A stretch of 64,000 bases of DNA from Muscardinus avellanarius (Eukaryota > Chordata > Mammalia > Rodentia > Gliridae). A model generated the notes under the pieces. That model made no database searches. It saw only the letters and a program-made list of their open reading frames with translations, and was not told the origin of the DNA. Position 1 is the stretch's first letter. Every line of letters begins with the position of its first letter. This document shows, one piece after another, positions 41,550 to 52,470 of this stretch. The stretch is taken from assembly GCA_963383645.1 (NCBI GenBank), contig OY726571.1, positions 76,553,860 through 76,617,859 of the forward strand. Direction: 5' to 3'. Both the position numbers and the translations under genes were made by a program.

Positions 41550-42110
41550 AATCATCCCTTTGGTTATGATTTTTTTAAAAACGTATAGGTAAACAAAACA
41601 ACAGCGCCTGTGTTGGGGCCTGGTTCTGTGGCCGGCAGAAGCCAGAAATCCTGTCTCTGGCTCATCAGCGTCTTTCCGACTCGCCCGTGCTGAGCCTGTG
41701 GGTCGAAGGCGCTAAGTGGTATCAAAGCACAAGGCAGAGCACGAAGCACCGAGAGTACATAAGCATTAGAGCAAAAGCAGATAAAGTATTAAAAATGATT
41801 CTGATTGCAGAATATAACAAAAAAACGGGCTGCTGTATAATGAGATATTGAGCGTGGATTAATATTTATGGAACAGCCTTGCAGGAATACAATAACATAG
41901 TTACACATTTCTGCCTTCTAAGTGTCTTGGCATAATGATGAGAATTATTTTCTATGAATATTGAAAGGAAATAAGTTAATGATATGAAAATAAAAAATAT
42001 CTGGCCAGAAATATGCTGTATTAAACAAGAATATTTGACCTAGAACATAATACACTCTCCGTGGCAAATAAGACAAAGAACCAAACTTAATTAGCCAGAG
42101 CCCTCTCTCT
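41550..42110. promoter_or_regulatory. AT-rich single-copy block, possible distal element
   Basis: Repeat-free, with TAAT-type motifs and scattered CpG in an AT-rich context. No coding frame. Regulatory role is only inferred from texture. Confidence 0.2.
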
Positions 42111-42239
42111 TTTTTTTTTTTTTTCCTTCCTCTCTTCTTACAAAGAAATGCTTTCAGAATACGTAAGATTCTCACCATGCTACTTTCTTTGCCACAATCA
42201 GTGCATGATTGCCACTCAAATTGCTATACTGGTCCTTTT

Positions 42240-42560
42240 TCCTCCAGCTCTGCATAAAAAGAAGATACAGATGAATGGGTTTTCTGTGGGTTAATTTATT
42301 AGGAGTGCGAAGCAATTATCAGCAAGGTAAATCACGGAACATGAAGTACACTGTCACACGCCGGCTGCTGTATAATGTAGGTCCCTCGGCCACAAATGCA
42401 ATTAAAGCATTTATATTTTATTCCTTTTAATTTTATCTCCCGGTCTATCCTTGGCTTAACCCAGACACGTTCGACTGTACGTCGATATGAGAGAAATAGG
42501 TGGCAGGGTAGCATACTCCCTCAAACAGTGTCCTTGTTTTTGATCCTATGGGATAAATCC
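42240..42560. promoter_or_regulatory. AT-rich single-copy block, possible distal enhancer
   Basis: Dense homeodomain-type cores (GCAATTA, GCAATTAAAGC, CTTTTAATTTTA, TTAATTTATTA) are interleaved with isolated CpG-bearing words (GACACGTTCGAC, GTACGTCGATA). No repeat or open frame. Conservation was not tested. Confidence 0.3.
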
Positions 42561-42913
42561 TTATGATATTGTAGCTTAAATATACAAAATGGGGCTGGGG
42601 AATTTTCTTTTCATAGGGCTCTTTCCAAAGCAGCAGGTTGTCGTTTTCTTATGTGGCTGTAATCGGGCTAAATTCTGTTACTGTCGTGTGACCGGAGACT
42701 GTAGTGTGGTGAACTAAGCAGTCTTGCAAATGCCTGTCATATTAATAGTATCTAGATCTTCTGGTTTTCATTTTAAAGGGCAAGTCCAAAGAACGCTGTG
42801 TTTACTAGGCTTTCAGGACTCATAAAAGACAGGCCTCAATAACAAAGACAAGCCCCTCTTTCTCCATGACCAGTACAGGTTTGAATAGGAAAGTGATGGA
42901 AATGTTTGGGGTG

Positions 42914-42948
42914 TTGTTGTTGTTGTTGTTGTTGTTGTTTGTTTGTTT
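42914..42948. repeat. (GTT)n microsatellite
   Basis: About 8 GTT units grading into GTTT units before a minus-strand SINE. Confidence 0.93.
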
Positions 42949-42977
42949 TTGTTTTGGGTTGTTTTTGTTTTTGTTTT

Positions 42978-43133
42978 TTTGCATGGTACTGGAGATGGAA
43001 CCCAGGGGCATTCTATCTCTGTGCTCTACCCCCAGCCCTATTTTTTATTCTTTATTTTAAAACAAGGTCTCACTAAGTTGAAGAGGGTCTCACTAAGTAC
43101 TGGGTTTGCAAGGGTATGCCACCACACCCAGCT
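42978..43133 (-). mobile_element. B1-dID SINE, internally deleted
   Basis: CATGGTACTGGAGATGGAAC tail; part of the core and head (GCTGAGG to CTCCCAA region) is deleted before AAGTACTGGGTTTGC; ends ACCACACCCAGC. Confidence 0.87.
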
Positions 43134-43152
43134 TTTGTGTGTGTCTGTGCGT

Positions 43153-43341
43153 GCCAATGGGAATGGAACCCAGAGATCTACCTCTAGGCTACACCCCCAG
43201 GCCCATTTCAAATTTTATTTGGCAACAGGGTCTAAGTTGTAGAAAGCCTCACTAGTTGCTGAGGACGGCCACAGACCTGGGATCATCCTGTCTCAGCTTC
43301 CCAAGTACTGGGATTATAAGTGTGTGCCAGCACACCCAGCA
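43153..43341 (-). mobile_element. B1-dID SINE
   Basis: GCGTGCCAATGGGAATGGAA tail complement to CCAGCACACCCAGC. Confidence 0.87.
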
Positions 43342-43410
43342 AAGGGCAGTGTTTCAACTAAGAGAGTACAACAAAAATCTCTGCTTTAAAAAAAAATGTT
43401 TTTTAAACCC

Positions 43411-43575
43411 TGTTCTGCTCTTTACTAGCTAAATTTGGTCAAGTTTCCTAAGTTTTATTTGCCTCAATTTTCTTATTACCAAATAACAATGGCCTGGTTG
43501 GAATTATTAATAATGTATGAAAAATATCTTGTCTATGGATAAATAGGAGCTATTTTAATGATGTCAGTTATTCCT
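43411..43575 (+). mobile_element. MIR SINE fragment
   Basis: CTGCTCTTTACTAGCTAAAT, TTGGTCAAGTTTCCTAAG, TTTGCCTCAATTTTCTTATT and AACAATGGCCTGGTTGG follow the MIR order. Confidence 0.65.
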
Positions 43576-43621
43576 TGCTTGCCAAGGATGAGCCAATAGT
43601 AATATCTGAAATTTTGCCTCA

Positions 43622-43819
43622 AGCCAGGTTTGTAATCCCAGCACTACAACCTAGTGGGATCCAGGTTTTGTTTTGTTTTGTTTTTTAATTACTTTTAATC
43701 TGGATCTCACTAGGTTGTTGAGGACCTCACTAAGATGTTGAGGCTGGCCTCAAAACTGTAATCCTCCTGTCTTATCCTCCCAAGTGCTGGAATTACAGGT
43801 GTATGCCACCACACGAGGC
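43622..43819 (-). mobile_element. B1-dID SINE fragments
   Basis: A short plus-strand head fragment (43622-43650, CAAGCCAGGTTTGTAATCCC) abuts a minus-strand core and head (43690-43819, CTCACTAGGTTGTTGAGGAC to ACCACACGAGGC). Confidence 0.7.
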
Positions 43820-44110
43820 TGCATTAATGCCAGCACCTCCCCATCTCCTCGTGGCATTAAGCTGAGGACCATGTTTCTATCACATGGGCCTCTGGGTAAC
43901 ATTTCAGATCCAAACTGGAAGTGGACAAGTGCTGGCTTGGATAGGGTAGAGAAATGAGGTAGGAAAAGAGGGGCTGTCATCAAGGCAGATGGGGAAACAG
44001 CAGTGTAAGTTAGTAATTTGACTTACTCTGCCATACATGTAGAGAAGAAAAAATATCTCTTTCTCACCCACCCTGAGTTCATGGCTGAGAATTATAAGAA
44101 AAGACAGATT

Positions 44111-44525
44111 AACTGGGCATGGTGGTCCATGTGCGAAATCCCAGTAGTTGGGAGCCTGAGGCAGGAGGATCTCAGATTTGAGAACAGCCTCGGCAATGTA
44201 GAGAGATTCAGGAACTTAGTGAGACCTGGTTTCAAAAAAAAATAAAAAGGAGCCGGGTGTGGCGGCGCACGCTTGTAATCCGCGCGCTTGGGAGGCAGAG
44301 ACAGGAGGATCGCGCAGGTTCGAAGCCAGCCGCGTGCGCTGGCTTAGGAGACCCTGTTTCCATATAAAAATGTAAAAATAGGTCTGGGAGTGTAGCCCAG
44401 AGGTAGAAGGGCTTCCAGGAACCCCAGTACCACCAAAAACAAAAAAATAAAATAAAATAAAATAAAATAAAAAGGGTTGGGGTTGGAGCTTGGAAGTAGA
44501 ATGCCCTTGGGTTCAATTCCTAGCA
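44111..44525 (+). mobile_element. B1-dID SINE split by a young SINE
   Basis: The outer head and core (44111-44249) end in AAATAAAAAGG. The ID-like tail resumes after a second AAATAAAAAGG at about 44474 (GTTGGGGTTGGAGCTTGG). Confidence 0.88.
44250..44463 (+). mobile_element. B1-dID SINE, derived subfamily, nested
   Basis: AGCCGGGTGTGGCGGCGCAC head, GCGCTGGCTTAGGAGACC core, derived tail CCCCAGTACCACC, then (AATAA)n. Same insertion point (linker) as the 28699 nested copy. Confidence 0.93.
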
Positions 44526-44534
44526 CAGAGCAAG

Positions 44535-44608
44535 AAATAAAGAGAGAGGGAGAGAGGGAGAGGGAGAAGAGAGAGAGAGAAAGAGAGAGAGGAGAGAGAG
44601 AGAGAGAT
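44535..44608. repeat. (GA)n-rich microsatellite
   Basis: AGAG and GGGA units from the outer SINE tail. Confidence 0.95.
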
Positions 44609-44708
44609 ATGAAGAAAGGAAAGAGGAAAAAGCAGATTAACAAAAGAAAAGTATCCAAATGTATTTAAGTTTTATGTAACACAAAGTCTTCATAAGAAAT
44701 GACTATGA

Positions 44709-44878
44709 GCCAGACTGGGAAGCTGAGACAGGGAGCTGGCAGGTTCATGGCCAGACACAGCTACGTAGTGAGGCCCCCTGCAACTCAGTGAGATGCTGTT
44801 TCAAAATAAAGAATTAAAATAGGGCTGTGGGTGTAGCTTGGATGTAGAACGCCCCTGCGTTCAATCTCCAGCACCGAA
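44709..44878 (+). mobile_element. B1-dID SINE, head truncated
   Basis: Starts GCCAGACTGGGAAGCTGAGA, lacking most of the CCTGTAATCCC region; core with CTACGTAGTGAGGC; tail ends CTCCAGCACC. Confidence 0.88.
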
Positions 44879-45004
44879 AAAAAAAAAAAAATGACTGTGA
44901 AGAAATAGTTACACCATTTGCATATTTTTACCGGAGATTTGATGAAGAATGGACCTTGGTGGATACATGTGATAGAACACAAGAGAATGTTCTACAGTAG
45001 TAAG

Positions 45005-45825
45005 TGGGGAAACGTAGCAAAGCCTGTTCATTCAGATGGTCCCCTGTGAACCTTTGTCTTTGGAAATAAAGACTCTGGGCAGAGGGAAAGCATCTTCCAC
45101 ATGAGAGTCGTATGAATTATCTCAGGGGGAGGTCAAAGAATCCTTCCTAGATTTTACCACCTGCTTCAGGGGAGAAGGTGGGAGAAGGTGAGAGAGATCT
45201 TGCTTTTGTGTTTTGTGGTTTTCTCAAATTCTTTCAGCTTAAAAGACAGGGGCGAGTGTATCCTGAATCTCAACACAGGCTTACTTAATTCTTTTAGCTT
45301 GCTAGGTCCTGTTAGGGGAAAGTCTTGACAGACGAAGAGACCAACCAGAAGGCAGTTGTCAGAGCACAGATTAGAGGTGAGGTGCTGGTGGGCAGAGCAG
45401 GCGAGGGGTCCACCATGCAGACTTGGGGGTGGAGAAGCAATGAGCCTCTGCTAGTGGAATGCTCAAGGTGAAAGCCAAGGCCCTCCCTGAAGAGAAAGCC
45501 CCGCCCTCCGTGATAATGGGCATGCCCTGCACAGGGCCTTAACAGAAAACAGCTCACGTTTTAGCACCTGTGTGTGAATACAGTTGCTTGTTTGCCCTAG
45601 AGCACTCAGGGAGGTGGTAAGAGCTCTGAGCCCAGGTAAGGGCAACCACCACAAGCAGGGAAGGGTCTGGACAGGGTAGGTGGTGAGCTGCGCGGGTGTG
45701 CCCGGGCTGCCCTGGGGATGAACATGATGGCGCCAAAAGCATTCTGAATAATTAAATGAGGGAGAAAGAGATTATACTACTTACCCCAGGAGTGAAAACC
45801 TAACGTTTTAATGTTAAAATACCTG
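45005..45825. other. Unassigned single-copy sequence
   Basis: Somewhat GC-richer than its surroundings. Overlapping minus-strand frames (45312-45742) show no domain. No repeat recognised. Confidence 0.4.
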
Positions 45826-45829
45826 TGAT

Positions 45830-46013
45830 GCCGGGCGTGGTGGCACACGTTTGTAATCCCCGCACTTGGGAGGCAGAGACAGGATGATCGCGCAGGTTCG
45901 AAGCCAACTGTGCTGGCTTAAGAGAACCTGTTTCCAAATTTAAAAAGGTATTTAAAAATAGATCTGGGAGTGTAGCCCGGAGGTAGAAGAGTTTCCAGGA
46001 ACCCCAGTTCCAC
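45830..46013 (+). mobile_element. B1-dID SINE, derived subfamily
   Basis: ATGCCGGGCGTGGTGGCACA head, TGCTGGCTTAAGAGAACC core, derived tail CCCCAGTTCCACC, tail of (CAACAA)-type repeats. Confidence 0.93.
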
Positions 46014-46218
46014 CACAAAAACAAACAACAACAAAAAAAACAACAACAGCAAAAAATCCTGTGATGCTTAGTTTCCCTGAACTTACGCTCTTGCTTTTAC
46101 TTTTTTTTTTTTTGTAAGGGGGGGGGCTCAGTCATTACACATGCAAACCAATTTGTGCAAACCTCCTTTGTGCAAACCAATTTTAGCTTCCATCCAGGTG
46201 GTTGGTTTTTTTTTTTTT

Positions 46219-46236
46219 GTGTGTGTGTGTGTGTGT

Positions 46237-46267
<31 letters not shown>
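46219..46267. repeat. (GT)n microsatellite
   Basis: About 24 GT units with one AT interruption at the tail of the next SINE. Confidence 0.97.
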
Positions 46268-46441
46268 GTACTGGGGTTCCTGGAAACCCTTCCACCTCCA
46301 GGCTACACTCCCAGACCTACTTTATGTTTATATTTGGAAACCGTCTCTTAAGCCACCAAGGCTGGCTTCGAACCTGCGCGATCCTCCTTTCTCTGCCTCC
46401 CAAGCGCGGGGATTACAAGCGTGCACCACCACACCCGGTTT
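46268..46441 (-). mobile_element. B1-dID SINE, derived subfamily
   Basis: GTACTGGGGTTCCTGGAAAC to ACCACACCCGGTT. The repeat TTCCATCC(A/G)GG at about 46188 and 46440 fits a target duplication. Confidence 0.92.
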
Positions 46442-46454
46442 CCATCCGGGTTTT

Positions 46455-46905
46455 ACATGGCACTGGTATCGCATGGTACTGCACACCTGTCTCCTTGGCC
46501 TCATCTGCCTTCCTTCGCTTGAGATAACTCATCATTATCGTCTCTACTCACCTGTGAAACGTGTTTTATGTTTAACTTCAAGTACAAATTGAAGTGTGCT
46601 GTCCACATTACCATGTACTGTTCTAGAAGGAGAAACAATGATATTGTCTGGGTGTTAATAAGTACCCTGTTTGCATCTGCCCCATCCCCTCTCATGCTAA
46701 ATTGTGTTCTTTTGAATAACTTAAACCTTTTGTTACTTAAAATGTGACGTATTCAGGCCTTGAGTCTCAAGTCCGGAAGAGCAGCACAGGCTTCATTGGC
46801 TTTGGTCCCTCACATCCAACACCAGACTCTTCATGCAGAAAAATCTGAATTTCCTGGGCTTCACTACATACATCTCAGTGTGAGTCATAGTGCCCACACT
46901 TTTTT
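46455..46905. other. Unassigned single-copy sequence
   Basis: Nothing recognised with confidence. Confidence 0.45.
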
Positions 46906-46911
46906 TTTCTT

Positions 46912-46978
46912 TTTGCGGTACAGGCGTGGGGATTGAACCCAGGAGCATCCTATCACCAAGCTATACCCCAGCCCGTCC
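46912..46978 (-). mobile_element. B1-dID SINE tail fragment
   Basis: Only the complement of the ID-like tail is present (GCGGTACAGGCGTGGGGATT to TACCCCAGCCC); the pyrimidine repeat follows. Confidence 0.75.
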
Positions 46979-46979
46979 G

Positions 46980-47028
46980 TCCTCTTTCCTTCTTTCTTTC
47001 ATTCTTTCTTTCTTCCTCTCCTCCTTCT

Positions 47029-47092
<64 letters not shown>

Positions 47093-47093
47093 T
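46980..47093. repeat. (TTTC)n/(CT)n microsatellite
   Basis: TTTC-rich part followed by about 30 CT units with one CG interruption. Confidence 0.96.
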
Positions 47094-47295
47094 CCAGTAC
47101 TGGGGATTGAACCCAAAGGCATTCTGCTACCTCCCAGCTACACCCCCAGCCCTATTTTTATTCTTTATTTTTTAAACAGGGTCTCACTAAGTCGCAGAGA
47201 GCCTCACTGAGTAGCTGAGCCTGGCCACGAATCTGCAATCCTCCTGTCTCAGCCTCCCAAGTACTGGGATTACAAGCGTGCACCACCACGCCCAG
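47094..47295 (-). mobile_element. B1-dID SINE
   Basis: CCAGTACTGGGGATTGAACC to ACCACGCCCAG; near full length. Confidence 0.92.
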
Positions 47296-47299
47296 AATT

Positions 47300-47920
47300 G
47301 CCCACACCTTTTAGGGATTGATAATTTAATATCGTGTAATGCTTCCTCACGTAGTTATATTTACAGGTAATGAAGGAGGGTAGTGCGGGACTCTCAAACC
47401 ACTCTCTCAAATCTAGAGAGTATGATTAAATCAGTCTAAAACTTTGACCCCGGTATGAACTCAAACATGATTCATGCGTGTGGTGGTTTGAGTTCCTGCC
47501 CACCAATTTGTGGGACGAAATAATATCCCCTATCCAAAAGGCATTCTTTTGAATACCCACGCTCTCCCCATCCACAATCCCCATCCTGCCTGTAGCTGAA
47601 TTCCATTCTTCTCCAAAGTGCATTTCTCTGAGTCACTCATGGGGACCTCAGGCAATTCTGTCACCAGTCCAGACCCTGTCCCCTCCACTGCTAACCTCTG
47701 TGTGTCATTCCATAGTTTCCAGCATATTCTACTCCTGTGGCTGCTTGGACCATTCAACCATGACCTCAGCATGCCCTGCTAATTCCACCTCTGGGCTGTA
47801 GGTTGGAACTGCACCCCCTTCTTTCTTCTCCCACTGAGGTAGGAGAGGAGAAATATTAGGCAGAAAAGAGACAAACTGAGAAAAAAAAGGGAAAATATAT
47901 ATTTTTTAAATCTAGACATT
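47300..47920. other. Unassigned single-copy sequence
   Basis: Nothing recognised; a moderately GC-rich stretch at 47560-47800 lacks open-frame support. Confidence 0.4.
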
Positions 47921-47926
47921 GCAAGC

Positions 47927-48113
47927 CGGACGTGGAAGTGCACGCTTGTAATCCCAGCATTTGGGAGGCTGAGATGGAGGATCGTGGTTTGCAGACAGCC
48001 GCAGCTACTTAGTGAGGCCCTTTGCAACTCAGTGAGAACCTGTTCCAAAATAAAGAATAAAAAATAGGGCTGGGGGTGTAGCTCTGAGGTAGAATGTCCC
48101 TGGGTTCCATCCC

Positions 48114-48116
<3 letters not shown>
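47927..48116 (+). mobile_element. B1-dID SINE
   Basis: AAGCCGGACGTGGAAGTGCA head, core with CTACTTAGTGAGGCCC, tail ends CATCCCAGTAACAC. Confidence 0.92.

Positions 48117-48157
<41 letters not shown>
48117..48157. repeat. (CA)n microsatellite
   Basis: About 20 CA units from the SINE tail. Confidence 0.97.
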
Positions 48158-48160
<3 letters not shown>

Positions 48161-48179
48161 TGCATAATCCTCAGCATCA

Positions 48180-48610
48180 CCCTACAGGGTCCGGTATCTC
48201 TTGGGCAGAAGCTTCAACAGGCCTCTACGCTTAATCCTAGTGGCCCCTCTTCCCACCTGAGATTCTTGAGATGCTTAGTAAACAAAGGATCCCCAAGGAA
48301 GGTCAAGCTCAGGCGCCACCCAGCCAACACCCATTTATTCCAGGAGCCTGAGGATCCTATGGAAGGCCACCCCTGCAGGGCACCCCTACTCACCCTCTCA
48401 TGGAGTAGTCTCTTATAAAACAACAACTTTGAGACCCCCAAAGATGCTCTCCCCCTCTTGAAATAGCCCGCGTTCCCCCTTGAACATGTATCCCGCACTT
48501 TCCTAAATAATCCTCGGTCTTTGACTGGCGAGTGTTGAAACTCTTCTGCCATGGAAGCCAAGGATGCACTAACCCTGAGTCCTGAGGTGAGGAGTGGACC
48601 CTTCGCACCC
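48180..48610 (+). mobile_element. Probable ERV LTR remnant
   Basis: TATA-like CTTATAAAACA (48411), then CCTTGAACATGTATCCCG and ACTTTCCTAAATAATCCTC, homologous to 36240-36400. The region after it (CATGGAAGCCAAGGATGC) has U5-like character. Outer limits are unclear. Confidence 0.4.
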
Positions 48611-48659
48611 TGACACCACCACTCCACGAATTCTCACTTGTACCCTGGCAAGTTGCACA

Positions 48660-49000
48660 TGCGCCACATAACATAGTCTGTCCCCTCTGCCTAGAGCATC
48701 TGGTCTACCCTGCAAACACTTTGTCCACATAGGCAACCATTTAAATCTCAGAGCAAAGGTTATCTCCAGAGACCGCTGCCAGCTCCCCCAGCGTCACCAG
48801 TATGTGTCTGTCTCCAGCCCCTAGAATGTATCTACCTCCTATGTGCATCTCGCTGGCTTGTCCCTGTTTCTTCTCATGACCTTCTCCCAACTACGTAGAT
48901 CCTGGGCTCTTGAAGGCTCTGAATGAAGCAGAGCTCTGTATTCTGCTCAGCTGACTCATTTAGGTATTTTAGCACTGTGCCAATAAGTGGGGCATTTTTT
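48660..49000 (+). mobile_element. L2 LINE 3' end fragment
   Basis: GTCCCCTCTGCCTAGAGCAT, TTTAAATCTCAGAGCAAAGG, TGTATCTACCTCCTATGTG, TCCTGGGCTCTTGAAGGC and ATTTTAGCACTGTGCC follow the L2 3' order. Confidence 0.65.
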
Positions 49001-49004
49001 GTTC

Positions 49005-49355
49005 CTTGGCTTTTTTCTTTTTTCTTTTAAAAAGTTGCTTTACAAATCTTAATGAAAATGAACTTGTACCATGATTTTAGGATTTGACCGTGATTCAATC
49101 CAAACCACATCACATTCTGAGAAAAGTCTGCTTGAAATGTTACCTGGCTATTAAGTTAGCGCATGTGATAAGGGCAAAGAAGATGTGGCTGAGGATGCTT
49201 AAGTTGTCTGAAGAAATGGGAAAAGTGGGGTGAATTAACTTACCTGTTTAAGTATTCAAGAACTTTGAAAAACTGAGCTGTCTTAAAAAAAAAAAAGAAG
49301 AAAGCAAAAAACTTATACATTGCTACTCAGAATAATTTTGCTTAGAAAATAGTGT
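49005..49355. other. Unassigned single-copy sequence
   Basis: AT-rich; nothing recognised. Confidence 0.45.
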
Positions 49356-49360
49356 TTTTA

Positions 49361-49505
49361 GGAGCTGGGCGTGGTGATGCACACTTGTTACCCCAGTACT
49401 TGGGAGGCTGAGATGGGAGGATCCGGGTGATCTGGGTTTGTAGCCAGACTCAGCTACTTAGTAGGACTGGAGGTATAGCTTGGAGGGTTCCATCCCCAGT
49501 ACTAC
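49361..49505 (+). mobile_element. B1-dID SINE, internally deleted
   Basis: GAGCTGGGCGTGGTGATGCA head; deletion from CTACTTAGT directly to AGGACTGGAGGTATAGC removes the GAGACCCTG and linker part; tail CCCCAGTACTAC. Confidence 0.87.
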
Positions 49506-49570
49506 AAAAATTTAAAAAATAATGTTATTTTTGCTTGATTTGATTTTGTGTTAAGTTTGGAGTAAATGTT

Positions 49571-49792
49571 ATTTATTTATTTATTTATTTATTTTGCAGT
49601 ACTGGGGATGGGACCCAGGGGCATTCTACCTCTGAGGTACACCCCCGGCCCTATTTTTTATTCTGTATTTTGAAACAGGATCTCACTGATTTGCAGAGGG
49701 CCTAAGTAGCTGAGGCTGTCCTCAAACCTCAATCTTCCTGTCTCAGCCTCCCAAATGCTAGGATTACAAGCGTGCGCCACCACACCCAGCTA
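49571..49792 (-). mobile_element. B1-dID SINE with (TTTA)n tail
   Basis: Six TTTA units, GCAGTACTGGGGATGGGACC, to ACCACACCCAGCT. Confidence 0.92.
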
Positions 49793-49799
49793 GGAAATG

Positions 49800-50800
49800 T
49801 TATTTATTACATATATAGCTAAGCTCGTGTAATTATCCACAAATGTTCTATTGTAACACAAAGAGCCAACAACACCCATGCTTGCTACATCAATCTGAAG
49901 AGAGAGGGGAAATTAGCCATGTAATAGTTAATTCAATTTATAAAATTAAATGTGTATTAAAATATGCCTGGTAAATATTATGCCATCTGCACATGCTCAA
50001 ACAGTGAGCCTGGTTAATATTTTATAGTTTATCTGATAAAGTTAACAAAAGAATTTAGTCAGAGTGGAGACACACTCTGAATATTTCATCACCTTCTTAA
50101 TTGCAGAATACAGACAAGACATTTTTTCCCCTTTGGGAAAAATAAATGTTAAAAGTTATTACAGATGGAATCAGTTTGGCAATTAGGTTGAAATCCAACT
50201 GAAACCAGGCAGAAATTGACGGCTACAAACATCACAATACCAAAGTATTTCCAGCCAACTCCATCAATTTACATGGTGAAGCAGAAATTTTGATAGCAAG
50301 GCTGTGTAACTCAGCTGGCAGAGGTTATATTAACACAGAAGAAAAAGTGCCTTTGTGCCCCCCCATAGTTAATTCAAAGCCAGCAAAAGCTGTCATTCTG
50401 ATGCACAGCTGACAAGATGATACCTAAGCCTTTTCATCCTGACTTCTGATTTGAAGGTCTTCAGCTTGTGCTGTGGACCTTAACCTTGAAGCCAAGTGCA
50501 AATTAGCTTTAAATCAATGAAGCTGATTAAAGTTCCATTGTGGTTGAGTTCTTAATAGAAGGGAGGGGAAGGAACCACTTGAACACAGCCAAAGACTGGC
50601 CTCTCCTAACTTGGAACATATGTACTGCTTTTCAGCTCCCCTCTACCCTGACAAAACCATGAATGGTTTTGAGGCTATTTACCTGCTAAGAGAATGAAAC
50701 CAAATTTTCCAATTCAGTGGAAGAGGCCAAGTGAGAATCAAAGGTATTTTTTTCACAAGCACTAGAATATAAAAGGTTATTTTTTAAAAGAAGTTAAAAA
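49800..50800. promoter_or_regulatory. Long AT-rich single-copy block, possible distal regulatory DNA
   Basis: About 1 kb free of recognised repeats despite dense SINEs around it. It contains many TAAT/ATTA cores, SOX-like ACAAAG/AACAAAAG and octamer-like words. No open frame. Inference from composition and SINE exclusion only. Confidence 0.3.
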
Positions 50801-50804
50801 AAAA

Positions 50805-50805
50805 G

Positions 50806-50846
<41 letters not shown>
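50805..50846. repeat. (GA)n microsatellite
   Basis: About 18 GA units after GAGG variants; not attached to a SINE. Confidence 0.95.
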
Positions 50847-50849
<3 letters not shown>

Positions 50850-51360
50850 ATCAAAACATGTCCCCAGGAGAGACTAAAAGAACCAAGTTTCTATCCTCTG
50901 TGTGTGTGTTGGGGGGGGGGTTCTATTTTAAAGGTGCTTTGTGTCTCCATTTGTTCTGCATTGCATTTTGGGAAATTCTATTTCTCAAAAGCAGGTGTTG
51001 CAATTTCTGACCATCGACAAAGAGGTTCTTCCTCATCAATGAATATATCTGCAGAGAATACACCTAAAAGGTTCTTTGCTTTGAAAGTGGTCAGAACAGA
51101 CTTCCACCAAAGGCAGGGCTATTTATCTGCCCCAGGTTACTAGCAACTGGCCCACAGCGTTTTACGGATCCCACCTGATGTCTCTGAAACCATCAGAGTC
51201 AAGACAAATTCAGTTCTTAAAAAGACAAACACAACAATAACAACAACAAAAAGCCATTTCTAAGACAAAAATTTATCTTCAGAAATATAAAAAATGAGAG
51301 AAAAGGAAGAATATTTTATTCTAGCATAAGGCTGGTTTCCGTTACAAATTTAATTCTTTA
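50850..51360. other. Unassigned single-copy sequence
   Basis: Includes a 10-base G run at about 50911. An open frame of 79 codons (50904-51143) has no recognised domain. Confidence 0.45.
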
Positions 51361-51365
51361 GGTGT

Positions 51366-51550
51366 GAGACGCTACTGGGGATTCAACTCAGAGGCATTCT
51401 ATCTCCTAGTTACACCCCTAGCCCTATTTCCTATTTTTTACTTTTGAAATAGGTTCTCACTACTTTGCATAGGCTGACCTCAAACCTGCAATCCTCCTGG
51501 CTCAGCCTCCCAAACACTGAGGTAAAAGTTTATACCAATGTGCCAAGCTC
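51366..51550 (-). mobile_element. B1-dID SINE, diverged
   Basis: GCTACTGGGGATTCAACTCA tail complement, ATAGGTTCTCACTACTTTGC core, degraded head ending AATGTGCCAAGCT. Confidence 0.82.
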
Positions 51551-51554
51551 CAAG

Positions 51555-52025
51555 TTTAATTCAACCTGCCCTTCGCTGGAACACCATTTCACTATAGCAC
51601 ACTACAAGAGTGGCTTTCTCCATCCCCTCCCAAGTGTGAGTCCTTGCCTTTATATTGCAGACGGGGAGTGTCTAAAATTATGGAGAAGAAATTCTTAACA
51701 AAAACTCAGGAAAAAATGCAACAATTACAAAAGGCCAAGAACAAAGAAGATGAGAGCACCCGTAACTTAATCATGCAGAGGTGACCACGCCCATCTCCCG
51801 TTTAGTGTGTGTGAGGTGCTGACAACAGTGTTTGGCACTAACATGAACCTTCAGCTATCACGCTTGGCCACGCAGCATCCTCAGCTCCCTTGACTACAAG
51901 CACCTAAAAACTCGGCCTCGCAATTTCCTTTCAGTTCTAGAAAATCCAAATGGAAAGAGAACAAGAGAGCTGAACTAGAAAAGAGTCCAGCCACTTTCAC
52001 GTAACCAAGTGACCTAAAGCATGCT
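51555..52025. other. Unassigned single-copy sequence
   Basis: Nothing recognised. Confidence 0.45.
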
Positions 52026-52031
52026 ATATAA

Positions 52032-52213
52032 ACCGGGCTTGGTAGTGCATGCTGATAATCTCAGTACTTGGGAGGCTGAGACTGGAGAGTATCATGTTTG
52101 AGGCCAGCCTCAACAACTTAGTGAGAGCCTATTTCCAAATAAAAAATAAAATAAAATAGGGCTGGGGGTGTAGCTCAGAGGTAGAAAGTCCCTGGGTTCA
52201 ATCCCAAGCACCA
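52032..52213 (+). mobile_element. B1-dID SINE
   Basis: ACCGGGCTTGGTAGTGCATG head, shortened core, tail ends CAATCCCAAGCACC, then AATA units. Confidence 0.9.
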
Positions 52214-52288
52214 AAAATAAATACATAAATAAATAGTAATAGTTGCTACAGACAGAGGATGAGCAACATTAAAAAAGCATGAACAAAG

Positions 52289-52470
52289 GCCGGGCGTGCT
52301 GGTGCACGCTTGTAATCCCAACATCTGGGAGTCTCAAGGTTTGCAGACAGCCTCAGCTACTGAGTGAGGCCCTTTGCAACTCAGTGAGACCCTGTGTCAA
52401 AATAAAGAATAAAAAGTAGGGCTGGAGGTGTAGCTCGGAGATAGAATGCCCTGGATTCCATCCCCAGTAC
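52289..52470 (+). mobile_element. B1-dID SINE
   Basis: AGGCCGGGCGTGCTGGTGCA head with the GAGGCTGAGACAGG segment lost, core CTCAGCTACTGAGTGAGG, tail CCCCAGTACT. Confidence 0.92.

Noticed and set aside
41828..42377. 15-base direct repeat GGCTGCTGTATAATG at 41828 and 42363
   Set aside because: A few 15-base matches are expected by chance in 64 kb, and the flanks do not match.
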